This document shows, piece after piece, positions 25,799 to 33,384 of a stretch of DNA of 50,406 nt. Below the pieces are notes generated by a model. It saw only the letters and a list, made by a program, of their open reading frames with translations. It ran no database searches and was not told the origin of the DNA. Source of the stretch: an uncultured Bacteroidota bacterium. Lineage in GTDB: Bacteria; Bacteroidota; Bacteroidia; Chitinophagales; Saprospiraceae. Within the stretch, counting starts at the first letter, position 1. Each line of letters starts with the position of its first letter. Location of the stretch: the NCBI GenBank assembly GCA_903925535.1, contig CAIYFY010000251.1:1-50406 (forward strand). Direction: 5' to 3'. Position numbers and translations under genes: made by a program.

Positions 25799-26566
25799 TC
25801 AAAAATTCGGCTTGGGCCCGTCCACCTTTGCGCCGTGGCTTTCGAACATTTCCTTCCAGAGTGTACCGGCATACCTCACCTTGTCCTGGGTTTTGGTATT
25901 GGTAGCGGTCACAATATGAACCTCTACGCCGGACAAATCAGGCAGCTCAATTCTGAAGCGCTTTTTCAGCCTTGCCTCAAAATCTGCAGAGGACAGTGTA
26001 TCCTGCTTATAAAGATCTGTGGCTGCATCTTCGGTATGTTCCAGCATGTCGGAATAAATGATGACCTGGGTACGTCCGCCCGGCCCGTCATCAAACTTAT
26101 TGACGAGGCTGTTGAGTTCCTTGCAGATAGGCTCGTAAAGACAGGTATTTTTGAAACCGGAAACAGTACTGTCCAGGGCTATCTCGGCAGAGTAATTCTT
26201 GATACTGTGCAGAAATTTGGTGTAGTCTTTGGGGAGAATATCCGCCGATGTGATACCATCCGGAAGCGGCTGGTAGGAGTCTTCGAGCAATGGCCTGTTC
26301 TGGCAGTTGTCAATTACACGGACAATCCTCAGGTATCCCCCCTCACATGGTATGCAAGGGAACATTCTCTTTGAATTTTTTGATATGGCACTGCCTACAT
26401 CATCCTTAACACTATGGAAAACATTCTTGTCAGTCTGATCAAGAAAAATGAGCAGTTTATTTGTTTTGCCACTGCAATTTTCAGAATCATCACAGCCTGA
26501 TGCCAGGAATACAAAAGAAAGACAGACCAGAAAGGTCAACTTGTGCAAGTTATTCATGAGAAACAT
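25799..26566 (-). CDS. Cysteine-rich lipoprotein with VWA-like core
   Basis: 255 residues (start 26566; 26557 is an alternative). Lipoprotein signal LTFLVCLSFVFLASGC. The mature part has the strand pattern of a von Willebrand A fold: KLLIFLDQTDK where the MIDAS motif DxSxS would sit, and TQVIIYSDMLEH as a later strand with Asp. The MIDAS is imperfect (D-Q-T-D), so metal binding is doubtful. About eight cysteines occur in the mature part, several spaced in pairs (PCIPC, CLYEPIC), suggesting disulfides. It follows the membrane protein at 26577-27821 with a gap of about 10 nt and is probably co-transcribed with it. No function can be assigned. Confidence 0.7.
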   Translation of the reverse strand: MFLMNNLHKLTFLVCLSFVFLASGCDDSENCSGKTNKLLIFLDQTDKNVFHSVKDDVGSAISKNSKRMFPCIPCEGGYLRIVRVIDNCQNRPLLEDSYQPLPDGITSADILPKDYTKFLHSIKNYSAEIALDSTVSGFKNTCLYEPICKELNSLVNKFDDGPGGRTQVIIYSDMLEHTEDAATDLYKQDTLSSADFEARLKKRFRIELPDLSGVEVHIVTATNTKTQDKVRYAGTLWKEMFESHGAKVDGPKPNF

Positions 26567-26576
26567 ATTGACAAAA

Positions 26577-27821
26577 TTATCCGCGTTGTTCCATTTCCGA
26601 GTAAACCTCCATAAAGATTGACTCTATCTTTTTAGGCTGGACGGCCACGAAGCCGAACCATTCATCTTTCCAGTGTCTGGGTATAGTGCTCAGGTCGTTT
26701 CTGGCTGCCTGGTTGTGCAGGCGAAATTCATTGATGGCTTCCTTGCAGAGGCCGTCTATATAAACTCCAAGATTTTCAACATGGGTTGTGAGAGCCTCAT
26801 GCATCCGCCTGAATTCAGTTATTTTCGACAATAAAACCATTTCTCGTGTCTGTGCTCCAATACCCTGAATTTTAAAGTCAACGTGTTGTTTTCTGCGTTC
26901 ATTAGACAGCTGTGAAATCAGGCGAGGCCTTCTGAAGGCAAAAAGCCTGTAAATTTTCTCAAAGGAATCCCTTGAATCATGCGTAATATAGGAAAGAACG
27001 AAGCCCACCAGCACCAGTCCAAAATTGAACAGAAAACTGGTCCAGAATATAGGGCTGGAAAACATTGCCCCAAACTTGAAATTCTGCTGAGCACTTTTGT
27101 ATGCTTCCTGAAAAGTCACGTATTCATCCGCTATGGCCTGTGTTTCAAAATACAGATATCTCATCACGGACAGGAACAACGTGAGTGCGATCAGGAGTAA
27201 TCCAACGCTGATTCCCAGCACCATATTCGAGGTACGGTCCTTGTGCTGCTTGATAAATTTACCGCAGAAATGAGCCAGTATGGGAACCACAGAAACCAGT
27301 AATATAGACAGCATGAGCGTACCCGCCTTCCCAAGTGAGAGAGGCGCAAAAACTGACTGGTTAAGTGGCAGTTCCAGCAAGCCCATTATGAGCAGCAGCA
27401 GATAAACAAGCCATGTTCTGCGCATCAGGAAAGCGGAACCATCGGTTTCTCCCAACAGCCGTCCGTGGAGAATCTTTGCTTTCTCGAACTCCTGCTTTAT
27501 TCGGGTAACCTCGTAGTTAACGTGCCCTTCGTTTGTATTGAAATAGTCTTCCCTGTATTGGTTAAAACAGGTTTTCACTTCCTCAGCCATGGCAATTTCA
27601 TCAGCAATGAGTTCAGTGTACAGTGCATTATATCTTGCAATCAACATGTTCTCATACTCACCATTCTGTGGAAGATTATTCATTCCGAACTCCTTCGCAT
27701 TCTGTATCAAACCGGGAACAAGATGATTATGAAACTTCTTGGCAGTTTCGAAATCAACACTTCCAAAATCCGACTGGATATTCTTGATTTTCTGGTCAAC
27801 AAGTACAGTTCTATTTTCCAT
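26577..27821 (-). CDS. Four-helix membrane protein with coiled-coil flanks, unknown
   Basis: 414 residues. Order: an alpha-helical, charge-rich N-terminal region (1-130, coiled-coil-like), four hydrophobic helices (about 134-152, 168-185, 200-218 and 253-275), then a helical C-terminal cytoplasmic part (about 285-414). No signal peptide and no known motif. A central soluble stretch of about 30 residues lies between helices 3 and 4. It is the first gene of a likely two-gene unit with the VWA-like lipoprotein. Architecture is loosely like scaffold or sensor membrane proteins, but I do not recognise the family. A/T content is above that of the flanks. Confidence 0.72.
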   Translation of the reverse strand: MENRTVLVDQKIKNIQSDFGSVDFETAKKFHNHLVPGLIQNAKEFGMNNLPQNGEYENMLIARYNALYTELIADEIAMAEEVKTCFNQYREDYFNTNEGHVNYEVTRIKQEFEKAKILHGRLLGETDGSAFLMRRTWLVYLLLLIMGLLELPLNQSVFAPLSLGKAGTLMLSILLVSVVPILAHFCGKFIKQHKDRTSNMVLGISVGLLLIALTLFLSVMRYLYFETQAIADEYVTFQEAYKSAQQNFKFGAMFSSPIFWTSFLFNFGLVLVGFVLSYITHDSRDSFEKIYRLFAFRRPRLISQLSNERRKQHVDFKIQGIGAQTREMVLLSKITEFRRMHEALTTHVENLGVYIDGLCKEAINEFRLHNQAARNDLSTIPRHWKDEWFGFVAVQPKKIESIFMEVYSEMEQRG

Positions 27822-28022
27822 CAGAAAATAAGTGGTTGAATGTTTGAGAAAAATAATTAGCCATGTTAAGCAAGAGCTAGTTGTTAATGCGGAGATACGT
27901 CGTGCCTGATACCGGATTTTATTCGATTAAAGACCCTTTGTCTTGCATTATGCAATCAAGCACACTGGCAACCAGGATTCAAAACTGCAAGTTCCTTGCG
28001 GAGATTGTTTTTTTCCAAATCC

Positions 28023-28039
28023 TGACAACCTTGTCAAAA
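28023..28039. repeat. Palindrome TGACAA-CC-TTGTCA, right behind an unknown gene
   Basis: TGACAACCTTGTCAAAA at 28023-28039 sits directly beside the stop codon (28040) of the minus-strand unknown gene. It is the reverse complement of 29274-29290 over 17 of 17 bases, so the two copies bracket that gene in opposite orientation. Confidence 0.85.
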
Positions 28040-29155
28040 TCACCTCCCATCCTTGCTGCTTTGCTCCCAAGGGGCCGGCGTGCCAAATCCATTACTGTCA
28101 ACCCACCGCACCAGCTGCTCCGGCAGGCGTATCCGGTGGTTGTTTTCTTTCAGTCCCTTGTTGATGGTATAATGGCTGGCCAGCGTTTCGCTGCCCACGC
28201 TGTCGAGGAATTTTCTGCGAATTTTGGAAATGACCTCGCTCAGGGAGTTGCTGGCCGGATCAGCCAGGCTTTCCACAGTGGCCCTGGCCTCATCACTGAT
28301 GCTGCCCTTGAAGAGTTTCAGATAGAGCGGCAGCAGCTCCCGGTTCAGCAAATCGGCCGTCAGCTCGCGCAGGGCAATACCCGTTTTGCTGTGCTTCAGA
28401 AAAAACGCATAAACGGACATCTGGATGGGCGCCAGCTCGATCACGGCATCATATCCGGTCAAATACAGCTCTTTTTTGGCAAAATTGATCTCCAGCGGCA
28501 TCAATTCCTCCTGAAAACCGGCAGTGTTCCGGTAACTGAGTTTGCTGCTGACTACGTTCCAAAGCTGGAATATCTGACTCACAACGACAGTGGACAGCCT
28601 TTTCTCGCGTATAAATTCCAGACACTCCGGACAAATATCGCCGGTGCGCATCTTCAGTGTAACGTCGGAATCGTTGGTGCACAAATCCATAAAACACCCG
28701 CGCGGACTGCGGTGTGCGTGCAGGGCAGCCTCGGAAATGTTGCCAAAAAGACGCGAACGCAACACCCAGGCGGTAATTTCATAGACAACGGGATACACTG
28801 AATCGGTGGGCACACTGAAATAGCGGTCCCAGTCGCTACCATACACTATTCCATCGTTTCCGTCCACAAACTTGGAGTTGAACCAGTAGAAGTCGTCGGA
28901 GAGACCGCTCAGCAAAATCAACGAATCTTGTTCCGGGGTTTTGTTCGCCTCCCGGTACCTTTTGATTGTCTGCAGGAGATGCTGCCGTCTGTCTGCTGCC
29001 GATAATGTATTGCTGTCTGTACCTGTTAAAAGAGATTCCGGAACTGCACTGAACCGGATCGGTCCGGGCACGCTCCTGAGCAATTCAAGGGTTTTTGTCA
29101 GTAATGAGCTGTCAAAATGCTCATCGGCAATCAAGTAAATATTATTAAACTTCAC
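28040..29155 (-). CDS. Unknown protein with Cys4 knuckle and C-terminal winged helix
   Basis: 371 residues from a GTG start at 29155 (no in-frame ATG near it). Domain order by eye: an N-terminal alpha/beta region (1-135, IYLIADEHFDSSLLTKTLELL); a middle segment with Cys154, Cys159, Cys175 and Cys178 (RGCFMDLC...GDICPECLEF) plus His146/His148 that looks like a structural or catalytic metal site; and a C-terminal winged-helix-like domain (about 235-335: LAPIQMSVYAFFLKHSKTGIA, LSEVISKIRRKFLDSVG, HYTINKG). No family is recognised with confidence. It is alone on its strand, divergent from a DUF6088 antitoxin, and bracketed by matching palindromes at 28023 and 29274. It could be a transcription regulator or a sensor of a defence locus; this is inference. 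Confidence 0.72.
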   Translation of the reverse strand: MKFNNIYLIADEHFDSSLLTKTLELLRSVPGPIRFSAVPESLLTGTDSNTLSAADRRQHLLQTIKRYREANKTPEQDSLILLSGLSDDFYWFNSKFVDGNDGIVYGSDWDRYFSVPTDSVYPVVYEITAWVLRSRLFGNISEAALHAHRSPRGCFMDLCTNDSDVTLKMRTGDICPECLEFIREKRLSTVVVSQIFQLWNVVSSKLSYRNTAGFQEELMPLEINFAKKELYLTGYDAVIELAPIQMSVYAFFLKHSKTGIALRELTADLLNRELLPLYLKLFKGSISDEARATVESLADPASNSLSEVISKIRRKFLDSVGSETLASHYTINKGLKENNHRIRLPEQLVRWVDSNGFGTPAPWEQSSKDGR

Positions 29156-29264
29156 AATACATTATCTTGTTATAGTGTTCTGAAAATACAAAAGAACTGG
29201 AGTGAGACCTCTGCTGACGGCCTTCTTCGGAATTCAATGTCAAAAGTATTGAAACGCGAGTCAG

Positions 29265-29302
29265 TTGTATGTTTTTTGACAAGGTTGTCAAAAAACATAC
29301 AA
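29265..29302. promoter_or_regulatory. Perfect 38-bp palindrome in divergent control region
   Basis: TTGTATGTTTTTTGACAA, GG, then its exact complement: 18-bp arms with a 2-nt centre. It lies 110 nt upstream of the unknown gene (29155, minus) and 125 nt upstream of the DUF6088 gene (29427, plus). The core TTTTGACAAGGTTGTCA recurs at 28023-28039. It may be an operator, a bidirectional terminator, or an end of a mobile cassette. Confidence 0.85.
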
Positions 29303-29364
29303 TTTATTGTTCTGGTTTGACCGGAAACTTTGGACCGGTATCGGGAGAAATCCGAAAATAAAAC

Positions 29365-29392
29365 TGCATGAATTTTTTCAAAAAATCATGCA
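29365..29392. promoter_or_regulatory. Second palindrome upstream of the DUF6088 gene
   Basis: TGCATGA-A-TTTTTT-C-AAAAAA-TCATGCA: 13-bp arms with one extra A. It ends 34 nt before the antitoxin start and overlaps the expected promoter zone (TACCTTTA at 29410-29417 is a weak -7). AbiEi-type antitoxins often bind inverted repeats before their own gene. Confidence 0.7.
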
Positions 29393-29426
29393 ACATTGTC
29401 AGAATGGCTTACCTTTATAATTAAGT

Positions 29427-30011
29427 ATGGATTTTCTTCGAAAAAACATCAGACCTGGCGAGGTTTATCGCCGTTCCGATCTGGAATACTACTCAACAGC
29501 TATTGACAGGCATTTGAGACAACTTACTAACGAAGGTGAACTAATCAAGTTGAACCAGGGGCTTTACTATGCACCTGAACATTCCAAATTTGGACCTGTG
29601 CCACCAGATGAAAGCACACTTGTAGCCCGATTTTTGAAAAGCAATGAGTTTTTAATCGTGACACCCAATGCCTACAATACACTTGGGCTGGGGCTTACTC
29701 ATTTATATAATGAAAGATGGGTATACAATCATAAACGAAGAGGTGAGATAACTCTCAACAGTAAAACCTTCGTATTCAAGGTGAAATCTGCTTTCCCGGC
29801 AGCTATAACCAAAGAGTATCTGTTGGTGGATCTCCTGAATAACCTTGACAATCTAGCCGAAGATGCCAACTCTGTCGTTCACAGATTCAGTGAAAACATC
29901 AGAAATTTCAGTACCGATGAGCTGATGAGTGCAAGTCAGCTCTATGGTTCCGGGGAAACAAAGAAATTTCTTAAGTCAGCTATACGAAAGGTGAATTTAA
30001 AATTAACTTGA
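29427..30011 (+). CDS. DUF6088/AbiEi-type antitoxin, orphan
   Basis: 194 residues. The N-terminal winged helix (VYRRSDLEYYSTAIDRHLRQLTNEGELIKLNQGLYYAP, about 13-50) and the following alpha/beta domain (FLIVTPNAYNTLGLGLT, FKVKSAFPAAITKEYLLVDLLNNL) match the DUF6088 family, antitoxins normally followed by an AbiEii-type nucleotidyltransferase toxin. Here the toxin gene is absent: the stop TGA overlaps an ATG (TGATG), as expected for coupling, but only 13 nt remain before the end of the convergent dadA-like gene. The gene appears A/T-rich relative to neighbours. Two palindromes lie upstream as candidate autoregulatory sites. Confidence 0.78.
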   Translation: MDFLRKNIRPGEVYRRSDLEYYSTAIDRHLRQLTNEGELIKLNQGLYYAPEHSKFGPVPPDESTLVARFLKSNEFLIVTPNAYNTLGLGLTHLYNERWVYNHKRRGEITLNSKTFVFKVKSAFPAAITKEYLLVDLLNNLDNLAEDANSVVHRFSENIRNFSTDELMSASQLYGSGETKKFLKSAIRKVNLKLT

Positions 30012-30024
30012 TGAATGACTTTAT

Positions 30025-31311
30025 TCACCCCACCCTCCCCGGATCAAACGCCCCCACCGACACGCTGGTAGGTTTGCCATCTGCCAGTTCGGCTATGATT
30101 TTGCCCGTACCAGCACCGAAGCTGAGGCCCAGCATGGCATGTCCGCTGGCGATGAGCAGGTTGGAAGTCTTTCTGGCATATCCGATATAGGGCAGCCCGT
30201 CCACTGAAAGCGGACGAAAGCCATACCATACTTTCTGACGAAGATTCTGTTTCAGGTTGTCTATGTCCGACATTTCCCTGAAGGCGGCATCACTGCTGTA
30301 TCCGGGCAGGTACTTCGGCACGGCCTCCAGTATGCCCTGTACGCGCGGAAACAGGATACGGTCGTTCATTTTGCCGATTTCCATGGTGCTGCCAATACGC
30401 AGCCTTTTGTCCCAGGGCGTTATAGCCACTTTGGCCTCCAGCAGGATACACGGATGGCGCAATGGCTGATTTTCCACATCAACGGTCATGGAGTAGCCTT
30501 TGCCGGGCATTACGGGCAGGTACTCTCCCGCCAGCCGAGCCACCTCGCGCGACCACGAGCCCGCAGCCAGCACCACCAGATCGCCCGTCCAGCTGCTGTT
30601 GTCCGACAATCGCAGGGTGCTGATTTTTCCCGATTTTTTCTCTATGCCGGTTACCTCGGTGTTGGTATGTATGACAACGCCTTTCCGCTCCAGTGCCGCC
30701 CTGAGCTCGCGCATGAGGGTGTTGGGGTGCAGGTGTGCATCGTCCTTGTACCAGGCTCCACCACGCACGTCCGGCTTCAGTTCGGGCTCCAGTTCGTGCG
30801 CTTCCTCCCGAGAGAGTATCTGTATGTCCAGACCGAGATCGCGACCGGCACGAACCGTTTCGAGTTCGCCTTTTTCATATTTCTCCGTGCGGTAGTAGTT
30901 GATACACCCTTTTTCGTGGTATTCAAAATCAAACTCGCCGGATGCGGCCCATTCAGCAGTGAGTTTTCTGGAAAGCAGCAGCAGGTCGGTCATAGGCCGG
31001 GCACCATTCTGCACGTTGCGCGCATTGCACGCGCGCACGAACTTCAGCCCCCAGTCAATCAGGGGCCAGGAGAGTTCGGGACGCACATAGAACGGACTTT
31101 TCTGATCGAACATCCAGAGAATGCCCTGGCTGACCACGCCGGGCTGTGCCAGCGGTACGAAGTGTGAGGGCGACAGGTAGCCCATATTACCGAAGGAGCA
31201 GTTATCGGTCAGGTCGCCGCGTTCAAAGACGGTGACTTCCCAACCCGATTGTCTCAGATACCACGCCGAGCTGAGTCCGATGATTCCTCCGCCGATAATT
31301 GCTGCCTTCAT
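30025..31311 (-). CDS. dadA: D-amino-acid dehydrogenase-like FAD oxidoreductase
   Basis: 428 residues. N-terminal FAD-binding Rossmann motif IIGGGIIGLSSAWYL, the DadA-typical N-CSFGNMGYLSPSHFVPLAQPG block, and C-terminal GFRPLSVDGLPYIG...ASGHAMLGLSFGAGTGKIIAELADG. It should oxidise D-amino acids (or glycine-like amines) to keto acids, passing electrons to the quinone pool. It begins 6 nt after the OmpA-like gene and is probably in one operon with it and the esterase. The name follows family similarity; other DAO-family substrates, such as hydroxyproline epimer breakdown, are possible. Confidence 0.87.
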   Translation of the reverse strand: MKAAIIGGGIIGLSSAWYLRQSGWEVTVFERGDLTDNCSFGNMGYLSPSHFVPLAQPGVVSQGILWMFDQKSPFYVRPELSWPLIDWGLKFVRACNARNVQNGARPMTDLLLLSRKLTAEWAASGEFDFEYHEKGCINYYRTEKYEKGELETVRAGRDLGLDIQILSREEAHELEPELKPDVRGGAWYKDDAHLHPNTLMRELRAALERKGVVIHTNTEVTGIEKKSGKISTLRLSDNSSWTGDLVVLAAGSWSREVARLAGEYLPVMPGKGYSMTVDVENQPLRHPCILLEAKVAITPWDKRLRIGSTMEIGKMNDRILFPRVQGILEAVPKYLPGYSSDAAFREMSDIDNLKQNLRQKVWYGFRPLSVDGLPYIGYARKTSNLLIASGHAMLGLSFGAGTGKIIAELADGKPTSVSVGAFDPGRVG

Positions 31312-31317
31312 GATTGC

Positions 31318-32487
31318 TTATCCGTTTGAGCTGATGATTGTAGCCTCTACACGCTGGTTTTTCTTTCTGCCCTCCGGGGTCGTATTGGGCATAATGGGTT
31401 TAGTCCAGCCATATCCCTTGTACTGTACCCTGCCCGAGGGGATGCCGTGAGACACAAGCCACTCCGCTACAGCCTTGGCTCGTTTGGTGGAGAGGTCCAT
31501 AGCCTGAGCGTCATTTGGCCACATCGTATTGTTGGTATGGCCACCCACTTCGATTACCACATCGGGGCGTTTTTTCAGAAAATTGAGGAGTTCATAGAGC
31601 TGAGGCTCGCTTTCCTGTTTCAGCTCATATTTGCTGGCATCGAAGTAAACTTTCTCCAGGCGGTACACCACATTTTTTTTGGTGCTCTTGCCGATGGGAG
31701 CTTCTGTTTTGGAGTCTGCAGCGCCGGATGCCGGAGAAGAGGATGTTCCGGTGGACGGTGAAGCAGTCGGTTTCTTGCCTGCGGCAGCCGTTTCAGCAGG
31801 GGGGCGCGGCGTGGGAGTGGGCATTTTCTCCGGGTTACAGGCAATCGGCTTGATTGAAGAGGCATTGTCCACCAGTACATGGCCGTTATACGGGAACAGT
31901 ACGGGTGTTTTGTAGTAAGCCTCAATCATGATATAGGAATAGTTGCCCTTTTTAGGCGACAGCCGGAAATTATAGGTAATCCAGCGGGAATGTGTGATGA
32001 TAGTTGACTGGTCGAGTACTTCCGCCTTGTCGCAGTAGCCATTGCCGCCCCAGATGATAATCTTGGCCGGTGTGGTGAATGGCACTTCTTCGGAGCCAAC
32101 GCTGGTGGGACTGAAGTAAGTGTCCGATTTGCACAAATCCAGACTGAATTCGTAGCAGTGATTCGCCTCGAGCGGACGGCTCAGGCGCTGTCCCACTCCT
32201 TCCCAGCTTTCCTTTTCCCTGACCACGAGCCCGAGATAGGAGGATCCGTTGCTGGGTGGGCGGGTGACTTTCCAGAAGCCGGGCTGTACATCCGGAGCTG
32301 ATTCTCCGGGTCTGCTGGGACAGTCGTACCAGCCTGTCGGACCCGATCCTCCTACCTGCCCGATATGGGGGATGTCCTCGAAAGAGGGGTTGGTGAGCAC
32401 GATGGGCGTCTCTTTCTGGGCAAAGGAAAAGATTGGCAGCATCATTGCCACACTGATCCGGAGCAGTTTTCTCGTTGAAAACATCAT
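31318..32487 (-). CDS. OmpA-family protein with N-terminal carbohydrate-binding-like domain
   Basis: 389 residues from 32487 (ATG ATG, signal peptide MMFSTRKLLRISVAMMLPIFSFAQ); a longer in-frame start at 32556 has no signal. Residues about 27-220 form a jelly-roll-like domain (NPSFEDIP...GWYDC...YFSPTSVGSEEV) of the type seen in secreted beta-sandwich proteins. A Pro/Ser/Thr-rich linker (about 225-275) leads to a C-terminal OmpA/MotB domain (VYFDASKYELKQES, VEVGGHTNN, STKRAKAVAEWLVSHGI, GYGWTKPIMPN) that binds peptidoglycan. It probably tethers the outer envelope to the cell wall. The same linkage recurs in Bacteroidota, function unknown. Confidence 0.87.
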   Translation of the reverse strand: MMFSTRKLLRISVAMMLPIFSFAQKETPIVLTNPSFEDIPHIGQVGGSGPTGWYDCPSRPGESAPDVQPGFWKVTRPPSNGSSYLGLVVREKESWEGVGQRLSRPLEANHCYEFSLDLCKSDTYFSPTSVGSEEVPFTTPAKIIIWGGNGYCDKAEVLDQSTIITHSRWITYNFRLSPKKGNYSYIMIEAYYKTPVLFPYNGHVLVDNASSIKPIACNPEKMPTPTPRPPAETAAAGKKPTASPSTGTSSSPASGAADSKTEAPIGKSTKKNVVYRLEKVYFDASKYELKQESEPQLYELLNFLKKRPDVVIEVGGHTNNTMWPNDAQAMDLSTKRAKAVAEWLVSHGIPSGRVQYKGYGWTKPIMPNTTPEGRKKNQRVEATIISSNG

Positions 32488-32586
32488 AACACTTTTGATA
32501 GTGATTTCACGCACTTTGGGGAACGTGGGTGCAAATTTCCGCAATAAAGAGATCATTTGGCATATAATTCGGTCAATTAACCATAT

Positions 32587-33273
32587 TTAACGGGAAAGAA
32601 CCTCTTTCAGGGTTTTCCAGACCGTTTCCGCGACTATCTTCTGGCCTTTGACATTGGGGTGAATACCGTCTTCGAGGTTGAGCGAAGGATCTCCGGCAAC
32701 GCCCTCCAGCAGGAACGGAATCAGGTCGGCCTTGTTGGCAGCAGCCAGTTTCGGATAGACCTCCCTGAATTCACGGGTGTAGGCAGCGCCGAGATTAGGC
32801 GGCGCCTGCATACCCGCAATGACAATCTTGCAATCGGGACGGGCAGCCTTTACCTTGTCAACAATCAACTGCAAATTTTTGGCTGTCTCTTTCACCGGCA
32901 GACCGCGGAGTGCATCATTGGCACCCAGTTCAAGAACGAATACATCCATCGGCTGCTGCAGCACCCACTCAATACGGTTGGCTCCATCTGCCGTGGTTTC
33001 TCCACTCAGTCCGGCATTGACACAACTGAATGGCAATCCGAGCGAATCAATTTTCAGCTGTATCAGGGCAGGAAATCCCTCTTCTTTGGCGAGTTGATAG
33101 GCTGCTGTCAGGCTGTTGCCGAAAAATACAATTGCTTTCCGCGGCTTTACATCAGCGGCTGATTCAATGGTCTGATTCCCGGAACCGGCAGTTTGTCCGT
33201 CCCGGGAATTGTCTGAGCCGCAGGCGGCAAGCAGTAAAGCTGTGCATACAGCGGCGAAAGCTGTTCTTGACAT
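32587..33273 (-). CDS. TesA-like SGNH arylesterase lipoprotein
   Basis: 228 residues, lipoprotein signal (FAAVCTALLLAAC). SGNH-hydrolase blocks: FFGNSLTAAY (Ser nucleophile; the usual GDSL reads GNSL), NAGLSGETT (Gly), LGANDALRG (Asn) and DGIHPN (Asp, His). All four catalytic residues remain. Such enzymes split short acyl esters or act as lysophospholipase in the periplasm. The Asp-to-Asn change in the GDSL block does not touch the catalytic Ser. The gene lies upstream of the OmpA-like gene with a 100-nt gap. Confidence 0.9.
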   Translation of the reverse strand: MSRTAFAAVCTALLLAACGSDNSRDGQTAGSGNQTIESAADVKPRKAIVFFGNSLTAAYQLAKEEGFPALIQLKIDSLGLPFSCVNAGLSGETTADGANRIEWVLQQPMDVFVLELGANDALRGLPVKETAKNLQLIVDKVKAARPDCKIVIAGMQAPPNLGAAYTREFREVYPKLAAANKADLIPFLLEGVAGDPSLNLEDGIHPNVKGQKIVAETVWKTLKEVLSR

Positions 33274-33384
33274 TTTTTAAATGCGGGTTTGATAACCGCA
33301 GGCTTAAAACAAGAACGCTGAAAAAGAGTTTTTCGCGCACCTCACACAGTTCTGTTACCCGTCAAATAGTCATATCTTTACGCC

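Noticed and set aside
27881..28801. 306-codon plus-strand reading frame
   Set aside because: It lies antisense to the 371-residue gene at 28040-29155, which has clear domain-like patterns. The plus-strand product has none.
28023..29302. Insertion sequence bounded by inverted repeats
   Set aside because: The enclosed gene has no transposase motif (no DDE or HUH signature), and no target-site duplication is visible. The brackets are kept as a finding with alternatives.
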